This document shows, piece after piece, positions 8,166 through 16,916 of a DNA stretch of 64,000 nt; the stretch's first letter is position 1, and each line of letters begins with the position of its first letter. The DNA lies in the NCBI RefSeq assembly GCF_002252985.1, contig NZ_NHPJ01000079.1:28653-92652 (forward strand). Reading direction: 5' to 3'. A model generated the notes under the pieces. It was not told the DNA's origin, did no database searches, and saw only the letters and a program-made list of their open reading frames with translations. Source of the DNA: Halorubrum halodurans (GTDB taxonomy: Archaea > Halobacteriota > Halobacteria > Halobacteriales > Haloferacaceae). The position numbers and the translations under genes were made by a program.

Positions 8166-9650
8166 ATGGCATCGGGTTCGGACGCGGTCGACGGGGACGC
8201 GGTCCGTGGCGCCGAGGATCACGGAAGCGAACCCAGCCTGCTGCTGTTCATGCGACCGGGCCGCGATCGCGAGCTGCTCGTCGAGGCGCTGTGCGACCGG
8301 TATCGGATCGAGACGGCGACGGACCCGACCGCGCTCGAGTCGGCGTTCGACTGCTGTCTGCTCGACGCCGCCGGCTTCGAGCGGGCGGGCGATCGGATCG
8401 AGTCGAGACGGGAGCGGTCGGCCTCCACGTTCCTCCCGTTCGTCCTCCTGATCCCCGAGGACGCGACCGGCCCGACCGCGGAGCGCGCGTGGGACGCCGT
8501 CGACGACGTCGTCGATCTCCCGGTGAAACGTGCCGAACTCTCCGCGCGGGTCGCGAACCTGATCGAGCGACGGGAGACCTCGTTGCGGCTCGCAGAGCGC
8601 GAGCGGCGCCTGGCGGAGACCGTCGAGGACCTGCGGCTGAAAGAGCGGGCGATGGACGAGGCGCCGGTCGGCATCACCCTCGCGGAGCCGGGAGACGAGG
8701 ACAACCCGCTGACCTACGTGAACGCGGAGTTCGAGGACCTCACCGGGTACGGCTCCGAGATGCTCGGCGAGGACTGTCGGTTCCTCCAGGGCGAGGAGAC
8801 CGCCACGGAGACGACGGCGCGGATCCGCGCGGCGATACGCGCCGAGGAGCCGGTGTCGGTGGACGTCCTGAACTACCGCAGGAACGACCGGAAGTTCTGG
8901 AACCGGCTCACGGTCGCGCCGATACGCGACGAGGAGGGGACCGTCACGAACTACGTCGGGTTCCAGATGGACATTACCGACCGCAAGATCCGCGAGCGAA
9001 GGCTCGAGGTGATGAACCGCGTCCTGAACCACAACCTCCGGAACAAGATGAACCTGATCGAGGGGTACGTGGATCTCCTTCGCGAGGAGATCGACGACGG
9101 GGAGCCGCAGTCCGTGGACGTGATAGAGCGGACGGCGGACGACCTCATGGGGATCGCGGAGAAGGTACGGCAGATCGACCACACGCTGTCGTCGGAGCCG
9201 TCGGGGACCGCGATCGCGTTGCGCGACCGACTCTCCGAGCTGGTGGGCACGTTCGAGGACCGGTACCCGAACGCGACGTTCGAGCTCTCCTTGCCGGCCG
9301 ACGACCCGGTCGAGGTCGTCGCGGTCGGGCTGTTGACGGCGATCGAGGAGGGGATCGAGAACGCGGTCAAACACAACGACGCGCCGACCCCGTCCGTCGA
9401 GATCCGGGTCGACCGCCCGGAGCCGGGATGGGTCGCGATCGAGATCGAGGACGACGGGCCGGGGATCCCGGACCACGAGACGACCGTGCTCAGACACGGC
9501 GAGACGGCGGTGACACACGCCGAACGGCTGGGTATCTGGCTGATGTACTGGATCGTGAACAGGGCCGGCGGCGACTTCGCCGTCTCCACGGACGAGGGCG
9601 AGGGGACGACCCTTCGCCTGTCCGTTCCGACGGGAGAGCCCGGATCGTGA
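8166..9650 (+). CDS. LOV/PAS-domain histidine kinase (probable blue-light sensor)
   Basis: A 494-residue soluble kinase. Residues 20-135 resemble a degenerate receiver-like domain. The PAS domain (about 160-275) carries the LOV photoreceptor signature GEDCRFLQ with the adduct-forming Cys204, plus the flavin-contacting residues expected downstream: Asn in LNYRR, Asn in FWNRL and Gln in YVGFQMDIT. The only deviation is Asp for Asn before the cysteine. Then come a HisKA-like segment with His289 in LNHNLRNKM and a HATPase with IENAVKHND and DDGPGIP. Binding of FMN and light control are inferred, not shown. An in-frame GTG lies at 8148, but the ATG at 8166 has a TATA-like box 26-32 nt upstream. 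Confidence 0.9.
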   Translation: MASGSDAVDGDAVRGAEDHGSEPSLLLFMRPGRDRELLVEALCDRYRIETATDPTALESAFDCCLLDAAGFERAGDRIESRRERSASTFLPFVLLIPEDATGPTAERAWDAVDDVVDLPVKRAELSARVANLIERRETSLRLAERERRLAETVEDLRLKERAMDEAPVGITLAEPGDEDNPLTYVNAEFEDLTGYGSEMLGEDCRFLQGEETATETTARIRAAIRAEEPVSVDVLNYRRNDRKFWNRLTVAPIRDEEGTVTNYVGFQMDITDRKIRERRLEVMNRVLNHNLRNKMNLIEGYVDLLREEIDDGEPQSVDVIERTADDLMGIAEKVRQIDHTLSSEPSGTAIALRDRLSELVGTFEDRYPNATFELSLPADDPVEVVAVGLLTAIEEGIENAVKHNDAPTPSVEIRVDRPEPGWVAIEIEDDGPGIPDHETTVLRHGETAVTHAERLGIWLMYWIVNRAGGDFAVSTDEGEGTTLRLSVPTGEPGS

Positions 9651-9686
9651 GGGCCGGGCGGAGCCGATAGCGGGGGCGACGAGCGC

Positions 9687-10646
9687 CTACAGCGCCCGCT
9701 TCGACCGGAGGCGCGCGAGCCGGACCCGCGCCTCCTGGCGGGTGGTTCCGCGGACGCGACCGGTCTCGTCGTCTGCCATCGAGACGAGCGAGAGCCGGTC
9801 GAAGAGCGGCGGCCAGTCGGCCGCGCCCGCCGCCTCCCCCGCGAAGGCGACCGCGTTCGCGAGCCCGTCGCGTTCCGTCTCGCCGGCGCGGGCCACCGCG
9901 GCGTCGGCGGCGCGCCGCCGGTCGGCGACGAACAGTCGGTCGCCGACGATCGCCGGGATCCACGCCGGGAGCGCGACGAGCCAGACGAGCAGGCCGGCGA
10001 CGGCGTACGCCGGCGCCGGGATCCGCTCGCGGTCCGGCTCGTAGCCGTGGATGCGGTTGACGCGGCGGTCCGCCGGGCTGCGGTCGGAGCGGCGGCCGAC
10101 GAGCAGCGTCGCGAGCAGCGTCACCCACTCGACGACGACGAGTCCGGGCAGCAGGGCGGTCGTGAAGGCGGCCTCGCGGGTGCGGAGACGCACCAGCGCG
10201 TGGCGCAACGCGGCGTCGCGGTCCGCCGCCGGCAGCGAGAGGAGCCGCGTGGAGACGACGAGTCGCGGTCCCCGGTAGCCGTCGACGACGGCGACGTTGG
10301 CGGCCTCGGCCCTGACGGCCGTCACCGGCGGCGGGTCGACGCCGACCGCCTCCGCGACCGCGTCGACGCGCGACTCGACGAACGCCGCGGGGCGGTCGTC
10401 GAGGTCGGCGTCGGGGAGCCGCGCGATCCGCCGGTCGACGAGGACCGGGCCGAGCGCGGCGGAGGTCCCGAGCCCGACGAGGACGGCGCTCAGCGCGACG
10501 GCTCCGCCGCCGAGCTCCGGACCGCCGGCGGCGCCGAGAAGCCACGCCAGGGGGACGATCGGGACCGCCGCGAGGACGACCGGGACGGTCGCGAGCGCGA
10601 GCGCGCCGAGGGCCGTGGCCGCCCGATCGATCGGACCGGAGTTCAT
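9687..10646 (-). CDS. M48/HtpX-like membrane protein lacking the zinc motif
   Basis: A 319-residue membrane protein laid out like an HtpX/M48 membrane peptidase: two N-terminal hydrophobic segments (about 10-65), a soluble part, then two more segments (about 165-185 and 210-235). Strands such as NVAVVDGYRGPRLVVSTRLL resemble those preceding the HExxH helix of M48. At the expected position the sequence is ALRHALVRLRTREAAF, with no HExxH, so zinc hydrolysis is unlikely. It may be a pseudoprotease; it could also be an unrelated membrane protein. It is divergent from tfe. Confidence 0.75.
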   Translation of the reverse strand: MNSGPIDRAATALGALALATVPVVLAAVPIVPLAWLLGAAGGPELGGGAVALSAVLVGLGTSAALGPVLVDRRIARLPDADLDDRPAAFVESRVDAVAEAVGVDPPPVTAVRAEAANVAVVDGYRGPRLVVSTRLLSLPAADRDAALRHALVRLRTREAAFTTALLPGLVVVEWVTLLATLLVGRRSDRSPADRRVNRIHGYEPDRERIPAPAYAVAGLLVWLVALPAWIPAIVGDRLFVADRRRAADAAVARAGETERDGLANAVAFAGEAAGAADWPPLFDRLSLVSMADDETGRVRGTTRQEARVRLARLRSKRAL

Positions 10647-10744
10647 ACGCGGAAGGCGTGAGGCGGGCGGCGTATAGCTCTGCCGGAGGCCGTCGGTCCC
10701 CGTCGGAGGCGGACCGGCCGGAGCCGTCGGCTCCGCCTTCCGGA

Positions 10745-10753
10745 GCTTTTAAC
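10745..10753 (+). promoter_or_regulatory. TATA box of the tfe operon
   Basis: GCTTTTAAC lies about 28-34 nt upstream of the tfe ATG at 10779, the normal spacing for a leaderless archaeal promoter. Confidence 0.6.
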
Positions 10754-10778
10754 CTCGCTCCGCCGCCAGATCACGGTA

Positions 10779-11303
10779 ATGGCTTTTGAGGACCTGTTGA
10801 ACGACCCCGTCATCCAGAAGTACCTCCACGAGCTCGTGGGGCCGACGGGGATGCCGGTCGCTGCCGCACCCCCGGACGGCGAGGTGACCGACGAGGAGTT
10901 GGCCGAGGAGCTCGGGCTGGAGCTCAACGACGTCCGCCGCGCGCTCTTCATCCTCTACGAGAACGACCTCGCCACCTACCGGCGGGTCCGCGACGAGGAC
11001 TCCGGCTGGCTCACGTACCTCTGGACGTTCCACTACGACAACATCCCGGAGAACCTCCAGGAGGAGATGTACCGGCTGCTCGACGCCTTGGAGGACCGCG
11101 AGGAGTACGAGCGCACCCACGAGTTCTACCTCTGTGAGGTGTGTTCGCTCCGCTTCGAGTTCGGCGAGGCGATGGACTTCGGCTTCGAGTGTCCCGAGTG
11201 CGGCTCGCCGCTCGACGCGATGGAGAACGACCGGCTCCAGGAGGCGCTGTCGGCGCGCCTCGACGAGCTTCGAGACGAACTCAACGCGGACGTGACCGGC
11301 TGA
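10779..11303 (+). CDS. tfe: Transcription initiation factor TFE (TFIIE-alpha homologue)
   Basis: Archaeal TFE, which stabilises the open promoter complex with RNA polymerase, TBP and TFB. The 174-residue protein has an N-terminal winged helix (about 1-95; VTDEELAEELGLELNDVRRA, then GWLTYLWTF) and a C-terminal zinc ribbon with two CxxC pairs (CEVC at about 118-121 and CPEC at about 137-140). Length is normal. The stop codon overlaps the start of the next gene by one base, so the two are translationally linked. The order tfe-DUF2110-DUF5803 is conserved in haloarchaea as far as I recall. Confidence 0.96.
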   Translation: MAFEDLLNDPVIQKYLHELVGPTGMPVAAAPPDGEVTDEELAEELGLELNDVRRALFILYENDLATYRRVRDEDSGWLTYLWTFHYDNIPENLQEEMYRLLDALEDREEYERTHEFYLCEVCSLRFEFGEAMDFGFECPECGSPLDAMENDRLQEALSARLDELRDELNADVTG

Positions 11304-11998
11304 TGGTCGTCCTCGCGACGAAGTGCTACGTCGAGGGCGACGCCCGCGAGCGCGCGCTCGACGGGATGTACTCGCTCGTCGACAACGACGTCGGCGAGCT
11401 CGCCGTCGAGTGGACCGTCGGCGTCCGCGAGGACGGCTTCGTCCAGGTCGACGTGACCGGCGAGGACGCCACCGTCGCCCGCAACGTCCTCGCGGAGACG
11501 TGGGGCGAGGTCGTCGCCCACGACGAGGGGCTCGTCCCCGGCGAGACGTACGTCGGCACCCTCGAGTCGTGGGACTCCGACGGGTTCGTCCTCGACGCGG
11601 GCGAGGAGGTCCGGATCCCCGCCGGGGAGCTGGGTCTCGGCGTCGGCTCGCCCGAGCAGGTCGTCGAGCGGTTCGGCCTCGTCCAACACCTCCCCATGGA
11701 GTTCGTCTACGGGGGGAACCCCGACGATCCGGACGCCGACCCGCACCGGCTCGCGGACGCCGAGCGCGACCGCCTCTACGACTGGCAGCGCGGGTCGGGT
11801 CGGCTGAACGTCAACTCCGCGACGCGCGGGGAGGTTCGGGCGACCGTGAACCGCGCGGGTCACGCGCGGGACATCGTCACCGTCGAGCGGCTCGGCCTCC
11901 TGGAGCAGAGCATCGTCTGTACGGAGAACACGGACCCGCCGGGACTGCTCGCCGCGATCGGCTCGTATCTCCCGGCGGAGATGCGCTGTGTCGTCTGA
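11303..11998 (+). CDS. DUF2110 family protein
   Basis: A 231-residue acidic soluble protein of the archaeal DUF2110 family. It begins MVVLATKCYVEGDARERALD and has a central segment GETYVGTLESWDSDGFVLDAGEEVRIP that looks like a small beta-barrel/OB-like fold, ending with a short C-terminal LEQSIVCTENTDPPGLLAAIGSYLP. No catalytic motif is obvious. Its ATG overlaps the tfe stop codon, which suggests a role connected with transcription or RNA, but this rests only on neighbourhood. The overlapping start was chosen over longer in-frame extensions into tfe. Confidence 0.9.
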   Translation: MVVLATKCYVEGDARERALDGMYSLVDNDVGELAVEWTVGVREDGFVQVDVTGEDATVARNVLAETWGEVVAHDEGLVPGETYVGTLESWDSDGFVLDAGEEVRIPAGELGLGVGSPEQVVERFGLVQHLPMEFVYGGNPDDPDADPHRLADAERDRLYDWQRGSGRLNVNSATRGEVRATVNRAGHARDIVTVERLGLLEQSIVCTENTDPPGLLAAIGSYLPAEMRCVV

Positions 11999-12011
11999 GG
12001 TGAACTGAACC

Positions 12012-12788
12012 GTGAACCGACGCTTCGCGCTCGCGGTGGCGATGGTCGCGCTGCTCGCCGCCAGCGCCGGCTGTCTCGGCTACGTCACCGGCGGCGGCGA
12101 GGTCACGAACGAGACGCTCGACGCCGAGCCGCCGCGCGAGTACGACTTCGACGCCGACCGCGACGCCGTCTTCGAGCTCTCGACGGACGCGCGCTACACG
12201 GTCGTCTACGACCTCTCCGGCCGCGACGAGCTCCGCCTGTACCGGCAGACCCCGTACGCCGGCGACCAGCCGCTGGAGTTCGAGGCGTTCCGGTACCGCT
12301 ACCCCGACGGCGAGGTGGTGACCGGCAGCGAGTTCCGCGCCCGCGGCGGCGAGGTCGAGCGGACCCCGGACGAGACGTGGATCCGCCTCGCCGACGACAT
12401 GGAGGGCGGAGCGGTCGCCTTCTCGGGTGCCGGGTCGCCTCGGCGGTTCACGTCGCTGGCGTACGTCGAGGGCTCCTACGCCGTGACGCTCCCGCCCGGA
12501 TTCAGCACGGACTTCCCGCTCGTCGGACACGTCTCGCCGCGGAGCTACGAGGTGGAGACGGTCGGCGACCGCGACCGGATCGTCTGGGAGGAGGTGACGG
12601 GGTCGATCGTCGTCCAGGCGTACCGCGAGAGCGACCTCGTGATCTTCGGCGGGATCCTCGCCGTCGCGGTCCTCGTCGCGGCCGTCGGAACGCTGCGGTT
12701 CAAACGCCAGCTCGAGGAGCTCCGCGAGCGGCGCCGCGAGATGGGCGTCGGCGTGTACGACGACGAGGACGACGACGGCTTCCTGTAA
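12012..12788 (+). CDS. DUF5803-type lipoprotein with a C-terminal membrane helix
   Basis: A 258-residue exported protein. The N-terminus has a signal sequence ending in a lipobox (LLAASAGC), so Cys about 20 is likely lipidated. The exterior part (about 21-205) is beta-rich and acidic, and a transmembrane helix (about 213-232) is followed by a charged cytoplasmic tail, KRQLEELRERRREMGVG and an acidic end. Function is unknown. The start is GTG, 13 nt after the DUF2110 stop, third gene of the tfe operon. The solo tnpB element begins right after its stop codon. Confidence 0.85.
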   Translation: MNRRFALAVAMVALLAASAGCLGYVTGGGEVTNETLDAEPPREYDFDADRDAVFELSTDARYTVVYDLSGRDELRLYRQTPYAGDQPLEFEAFRYRYPDGEVVTGSEFRARGGEVERTPDETWIRLADDMEGGAVAFSGAGSPRRFTSLAYVEGSYAVTLPPGFSTDFPLVGHVSPRSYEVETVGDRDRIVWEEVTGSIVVQAYRESDLVIFGGILAVAVLVAAVGTLRFKRQLEELRERRREMGVGVYDDEDDDGFL

Positions 12789-12807
12789 ACTACCCTACCC
12801 TACTCGC

Positions 12808-14190
12808 TCACGGCGTCTTCTCGCGGGCCTGCGGCCCGCTCGAATGGTCCGCGGAACTCCGTTCCGCGCTATTGCCGTTCGTGGTTCGAGACGGCGGAGC
12901 CGTCTCGTCATCACGAGAGACGCGGCGCGTCTCTCGAACGACTTCGTTGAGGGCGGGGCTTTCGCGTGGACTCCCGTTCTGGCCATCGCTGGCAGGCTCG
13001 TACTCACCGTTCACGTTCAACGTCCCGCGATTCAAGCGCACGTTTACGGGTGCGCCTCCGTCCGACGACGTTTGCGCCGAGCGGAGATGCTTCAGACCGA
13101 TGTTCTTCGCCGCGTTGTAGTCGGCGTTCACTTCGTAACCGCACTTCTGGCAACAGAACCGTGCTTGCGTCTCGCGGTTCTCTCGGAGTGTCGTCCCGCA
13201 CTTCGAACATCGCTGGGAGGTGTAGGCGGGACTCACCTGCTCGACCGTGATGCCGACGACTTCGGCTTTGTACTCGACGTACTCGAACAGGCGTCGGAAG
13301 GCCCACGCGTGGAACTTCTTGGCGTTCGGCATCCGCTCACGAATTCCGGTCAAGTTCTCGAACGCGATCACGTCACAGCCGTTCTCGACGGCTTCCGCGA
13401 CGAGTTCCTTCGAGACGGTGTGGAGGAAGTGGTCGTAGCGTCCCGTCTCGGTGCGTCCAACCGACTGGATGGTTTCGTGAGCGGCCCGGGTTCCACGTCG
13501 TTGGAGCGACCCGCGCCGCTTTTCGAACTCGCGGTGCCAGTGGTTCAGCTCTGCGCCGTTCCAGAACGAACCCGTGGAGGTGACGGCAACGTTTTCGATG
13601 CCGAGGTCAACGCCGAGGACTGTGCTGTGCCCGGCGTTGCCGTCGTCGGCAGTCTCGGACTCCACGTCCGCCTTTGTGCGGACGTGAAGGTAGAACTCGC
13701 CGTCGCGGTAGTGCAGTTCCGCGCCCGTCACTTCGTAGTCGTCGTTGAACAGATACTCCGAGTGAGGCGTCTCGCGGTCCTCGTCGGGGAGAACGTACTC
13801 GGCGGTGATGCGGCCCTCGACGGTCGAGAGCGTCGCGTGGTCGTCGTTGAACGTCGCACATCGCTTGTCGTAGACGAGCGTCGGCGCGGAGAAGCGCGGC
13901 TTTCCCGCGTAGTCGCCCTGTTTCCACCTAGCGACGACGCTCTGGACGGCGTCGGCGGCCTTGTTTCGGGCGTTCTGGACGAGATTCGCTTGAAGTCGCG
14001 TCTCGGCCCGCACGTCGTCGTAGGTCTCACGTTGGAGTTGGGCTTTGCTCGTGGTCTTGTACTCGCCTTGCCAGGCGTGGTCAACGACGTAGTTGGCGGC
14101 CCACAGGAACTCGGAGATGGTTTCGTGGAGGAGAGCGGCGTCGCTGTCGGCCACGTCGAGTTTGACGGGGACCGTGCGACGTACCTCCAT
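12808..14190 (-). CDS. tnpB: TnpB, RNA-guided nuclease of an IS1341-type element
   Basis: A 460-residue TnpB. The split RuvC nuclease is intact: Asp in [11 protein letters not shown] (about 193), Glu in [11 protein letters not shown] (about 276), and Asp in [11 protein letters not shown] (about 365), with a four-Cys zinc ribbon (CSKCG ... CCQKCG) between the last two. TnpB proteins use an RNA made from the element's own 3' end to cut DNA. The C-terminal tail of about 90 residues after the last RuvC motif is low-complexity and polar; its codons run through four strong hairpins, so this DNA probably serves mainly as the guide RNA. No premature stops are seen. Confidence 0.92.
   Translation of the reverse strand: MEVRRTVPVKLDVADSDAALLHETISEFLWAANYVVDHAWQGEYKTTSKAQLQRETYDDVRAETRLQANLVQNARNKAADAVQSVVARWKQGDYAGKPRFSAPTLVYDKRCATFNDDHATLSTVEGRITAEYVLPDEDRETPHSEYLFNDDYEVTGAELHYRDGEFYLHVRTKADVESETADDGNAGHSTVLGVDLGIENVAVTSTGSFWNGAELNHWHREFEKRRGSLQRRGTRAAHETIQSVGRTETGRYDHFLHTVSKELVAEAVENGCDVIAFENLTGIRERMPNAKKFHAWAFRRLFEYVEYKAEVVGITVEQVSPAYTSQRCSKCGTTLRENRETQARFCCQKCGYEVNADYNAAKNIGLKHLRSAQTSSDGGAPVNVRLNRGTLNVNGEYEPASDGQNGSPRESPALNEVVRETRRVSRDDETAPPSRTTNGNSAERSSADHSSGPQAREKTP
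12820..12940 (-). ncRNA. Predicted omega/re-RNA scaffold at the 3' end of tnpB
   Basis: Four perfect or near-perfect hairpins are packed within 115 bp at the end of tnpB: 12823-12839 (7-bp stem), 12850-12868 (8 bp), 12888-12906 (8 bp) and 12915-12935 (9 bp). Characterised TnpB systems derive their guide RNA from this part of the element, with the guide coming from DNA just past the element end. The call rests on position and structure; the exact RNA ends are not known. Confidence 0.55.
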
Positions 14191-14474
14191 CCGTAATTCA
14201 GATGTTACGCTAAATTTTTATATTAATACCGTTTTCGGAAGAGAGTTAGCCACGTGTAGAACGTGGTACTGACGGTATCATGTCGGTTTCCTCCCCGACC
14301 TACTCGCTCCCTTCGGTCGCCCTTGAGGTCGGGGGCTCCACCTTGAATTACGCTGAGACGACGCCGGAGGCGGACCGTCGCGCCGACGGCTCGATCCGAC
14401 CGGCGGTTCGATCCGACCGGGCGCTCGATCCGACCGTCGGCGGCCTTTTTTACTCGCCGCGCGTGGGTTCGCAC

Positions 14475-15176
<702 letters not shown>

Positions 15177-15197
15177 GACGGCGCGTCGACGCCGCGA

Positions 15198-15311
15198 TCA
15201 GCGCGCGAGGTAGGCGACCCACACGGCGGTGACGATCAGGCTGACGGCGAGCACGGCGAGCGCGGTCGCCTCGATCGGAAGCGGCTCGGGCTGAACGGCG
15301 GACAGGATCAT
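15198..15311 (-). CDS. Small single-pass membrane protein (37 aa)
   Basis: A 37-residue reading frame, MILSAVQPEPLPIEATALAV at the start, then a hydrophobic helix (about 14-34) ending in AYLAR. It lies 25 bp downstream of the M20 deacylase gene on the same strand and is probably co-transcribed. Too short for homology by eye, but the codon use is GC3-rich and the composition is that of a real transmembrane peptide. Function unknown. Confidence 0.6.
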   Translation of the reverse strand: MILSAVQPEPLPIEATALAVLAVSLIVTAVWVAYLAR

Positions 15312-15336
15312 GGTCGAAGGTTGTCCCGGTCCCGGC

Positions 15337-16593
15337 TTAAATGTTGATCTTCGCCTCGGATCCCAGGAACGACGAGACGGCGTCGGCGAGCACGTCCCGG
15401 CTCGTCTCGACGTCCGTCCAACGCACCGACTCGTTGGGGAAGTGGCCCCGTTCGATGTTGCCGGGGCCGAAGAGGACCGTCGGGATCCCCGCGGCCTGGT
15501 AGTGTCGCGAGTCCGCCCCGTAGGTCGCTCCGACCGGGGCCGTGTCGGCGAGGCCGTTTCGCGACATCGCGTCCCGAACCGACCGGACGATCGGCTCGTC
15601 GACGTCCACCGCCGCCGGCTCGAACTGGATCGAGAACCGCTCCACCGACGGCGGGTGGTCGGCGAGCCAGTCGCTCCCGGCCGCGGCGGCATCGATCGCC
15701 GACCGCACCGCCGACTCGACCTCGTCGACGGTCTCGCCCGGCGCGACGCCGACGCGGATCTCGGCGGTGAGCGACGCCGCGACGGAGGAGGCCCACGTGC
15801 CGGCCTCGACGGTGCCGATCGATATCGGCCACGGGTTGTCGTACGCCCCGTACCGCGGATGGTCGACCCGGTCGGCGCGGGTCGATTCGAGCTCGCGGAG
15901 CGCGGTGCGGATCCGCTCGAAGTGGGGCAGCACGGACTCGCCGTTCCATCGCGTCGCCGCGTGTGCGGACGTCCCCTCGAGACCCAGCCGGAGCATCACG
16001 GACCCCTCGACCGCGGTCACCGGCTTCAGCTCCGTCGGCTCCGCGACGATCGCGGCGTCACGGTCGAACGGATAGGGATTGGAGAGCGCGGCGGCGGCCG
16101 CGCCGATCCCGCCCTCCTCCTCGCCGGCGACGCTCTCGACGACGACGCGCCCGTCGAGATCGGACGGATCGCGGTCGGCGAGCGCCTTCGCGGCGAACAC
16201 GCAGGCCGCGAGCCCCGACTTCATGTCGACCGCGCCGCGCGCGACGAGTCGGTCGCCGTCCCACGCGGGCGAGAACGGGTCCGTCTCCCACGCCCCCTCC
16301 TCGACCGGGACGACGTCGACGTGGCCGTTGAGGACCACGGTCGGCCCCGCCTCGGGGTCGCCGAACTCGACGACGCCCGCCACGGAGGGGCGACCCGCCA
16401 CGTCGATCGCGTCCGGGTCCGACGGGAACGAGGGGTGCTCCGCGAGCGCGTCGGCGTCCGCGGTCCAGCGGTACGTCTCGAAGCCGAAGGCGTCGAGCCG
16501 ATCCGCGAGCCACTCCTGGGCGGGTCCCTCGTTCCCCGGCGTCGTCCGGTACGACAGCAACTCCTCGGCGAAGCGTCGGAACGCGCCGCTCAT
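15337..16593 (-). CDS. M20-family deacylase (succinyl-DAP desuccinylase/acetylornithine deacetylase type)
   Basis: A 418-residue zinc-dependent amidohydrolase. Metal-binding motifs are clear: NGHVDVVP (about 90), GRGxxDMKSG-like ARGAVDMKSGLAA (about 120), the catalytic/bridging EEEGG (about 155) and the metal Glu in IVAEPTELKP (about 185). The dimerisation domain GTSAHAATRWNGESVLPH is present and the last ligand is His in GPGNIERGHFPNE. It would remove an N-acyl group from an amino acid or dipeptide. No DAP or arginine gene is adjacent, so the substrate is open. The first ATG that gives a normal N-terminus was used; the intergenic region upstream is long. Confidence 0.9.
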   Translation of the reverse strand: MSGAFRRFAEELLSYRTTPGNEGPAQEWLADRLDAFGFETYRWTADADALAEHPSFPSDPDAIDVAGRPSVAGVVEFGDPEAGPTVVLNGHVDVVPVEEGAWETDPFSPAWDGDRLVARGAVDMKSGLAACVFAAKALADRDPSDLDGRVVVESVAGEEEGGIGAAAAALSNPYPFDRDAAIVAEPTELKPVTAVEGSVMLRLGLEGTSAHAATRWNGESVLPHFERIRTALRELESTRADRVDHPRYGAYDNPWPISIGTVEAGTWASSVAASLTAEIRVGVAPGETVDEVESAVRSAIDAAAAGSDWLADHPPSVERFSIQFEPAAVDVDEPIVRSVRDAMSRNGLADTAPVGATYGADSRHYQAAGIPTVLFGPGNIERGHFPNESVRWTDVETSRDVLADAVSSFLGSEAKINI

Positions 16594-16916
16594 CGATCCC
16601 TCGCCGGCCGGCCGATCGCCGACGGTCGCGGCTCGGTTCCCGGTCGCGTCGGTGACGGGAGGGCGTGCTCCGGATCGACCAGGTCACCGCCGCGTCCGAC
16701 GTGGACGGACTGAGTCCTCATACGCTTCGACCCGAGTGAACCGTTCGTCATAAATCTATCTCATAAAACGTCTTTAGATGATAGAGAGGCGTAGGGATCT
16801 TTTCTGAGGTCGATCCTGTTTCGTTTCGTCGACGGATCGTTGTATGACGCCGCGTGATCGGTCGCGCCGGCGATCCGTCAGAGATCCGTTAAGTGGTCGC
16901 CGCCGCAAGGTCGGGT
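16594..16916. other. Divergent intergenic region, 323 bp
   Basis: No gene is seen. The segment around 16738-16800 is conspicuously AT-rich with TATA-like runs (CATAAATC, CATAAAAC, TCTTTAGATGATAG), giving candidate promoters for both directions. A separate box, CGTTAAG at 16887-16893, has leaderless spacing to the NAD-kinase-like start at 16917. Confidence 0.5.

Larger units (their letters stand above)
12790..14335 (-). mobile_element. IS1341-type element (tnpB only)
   Basis: An IS200/IS605-superfamily element carrying only tnpB. The limits are approximate: the left limit lies between the DUF5803 stop and the tnpB stop, where the hairpin cluster begins, and the right limit is placed at a long-loop inverted repeat (CCCCGACCT at about 14298-14306 pairing with AGGTCGGGG at about 14324-14332) upstream of tnpB. 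No tnpA is present, so mobility would need a TnpA supplied in trans. Terminal direct hairpins or a target-site signature could not be fixed from sequence alone. Confidence 0.6.

Noticed and set aside
8062..8172. An N-terminal extension of the KaiC-like protein starting at 8172
   Set aside because: It would run through the TATA box and its 37 extra residues are not protein-like; the ATG at 8061 has proper promoter spacing.
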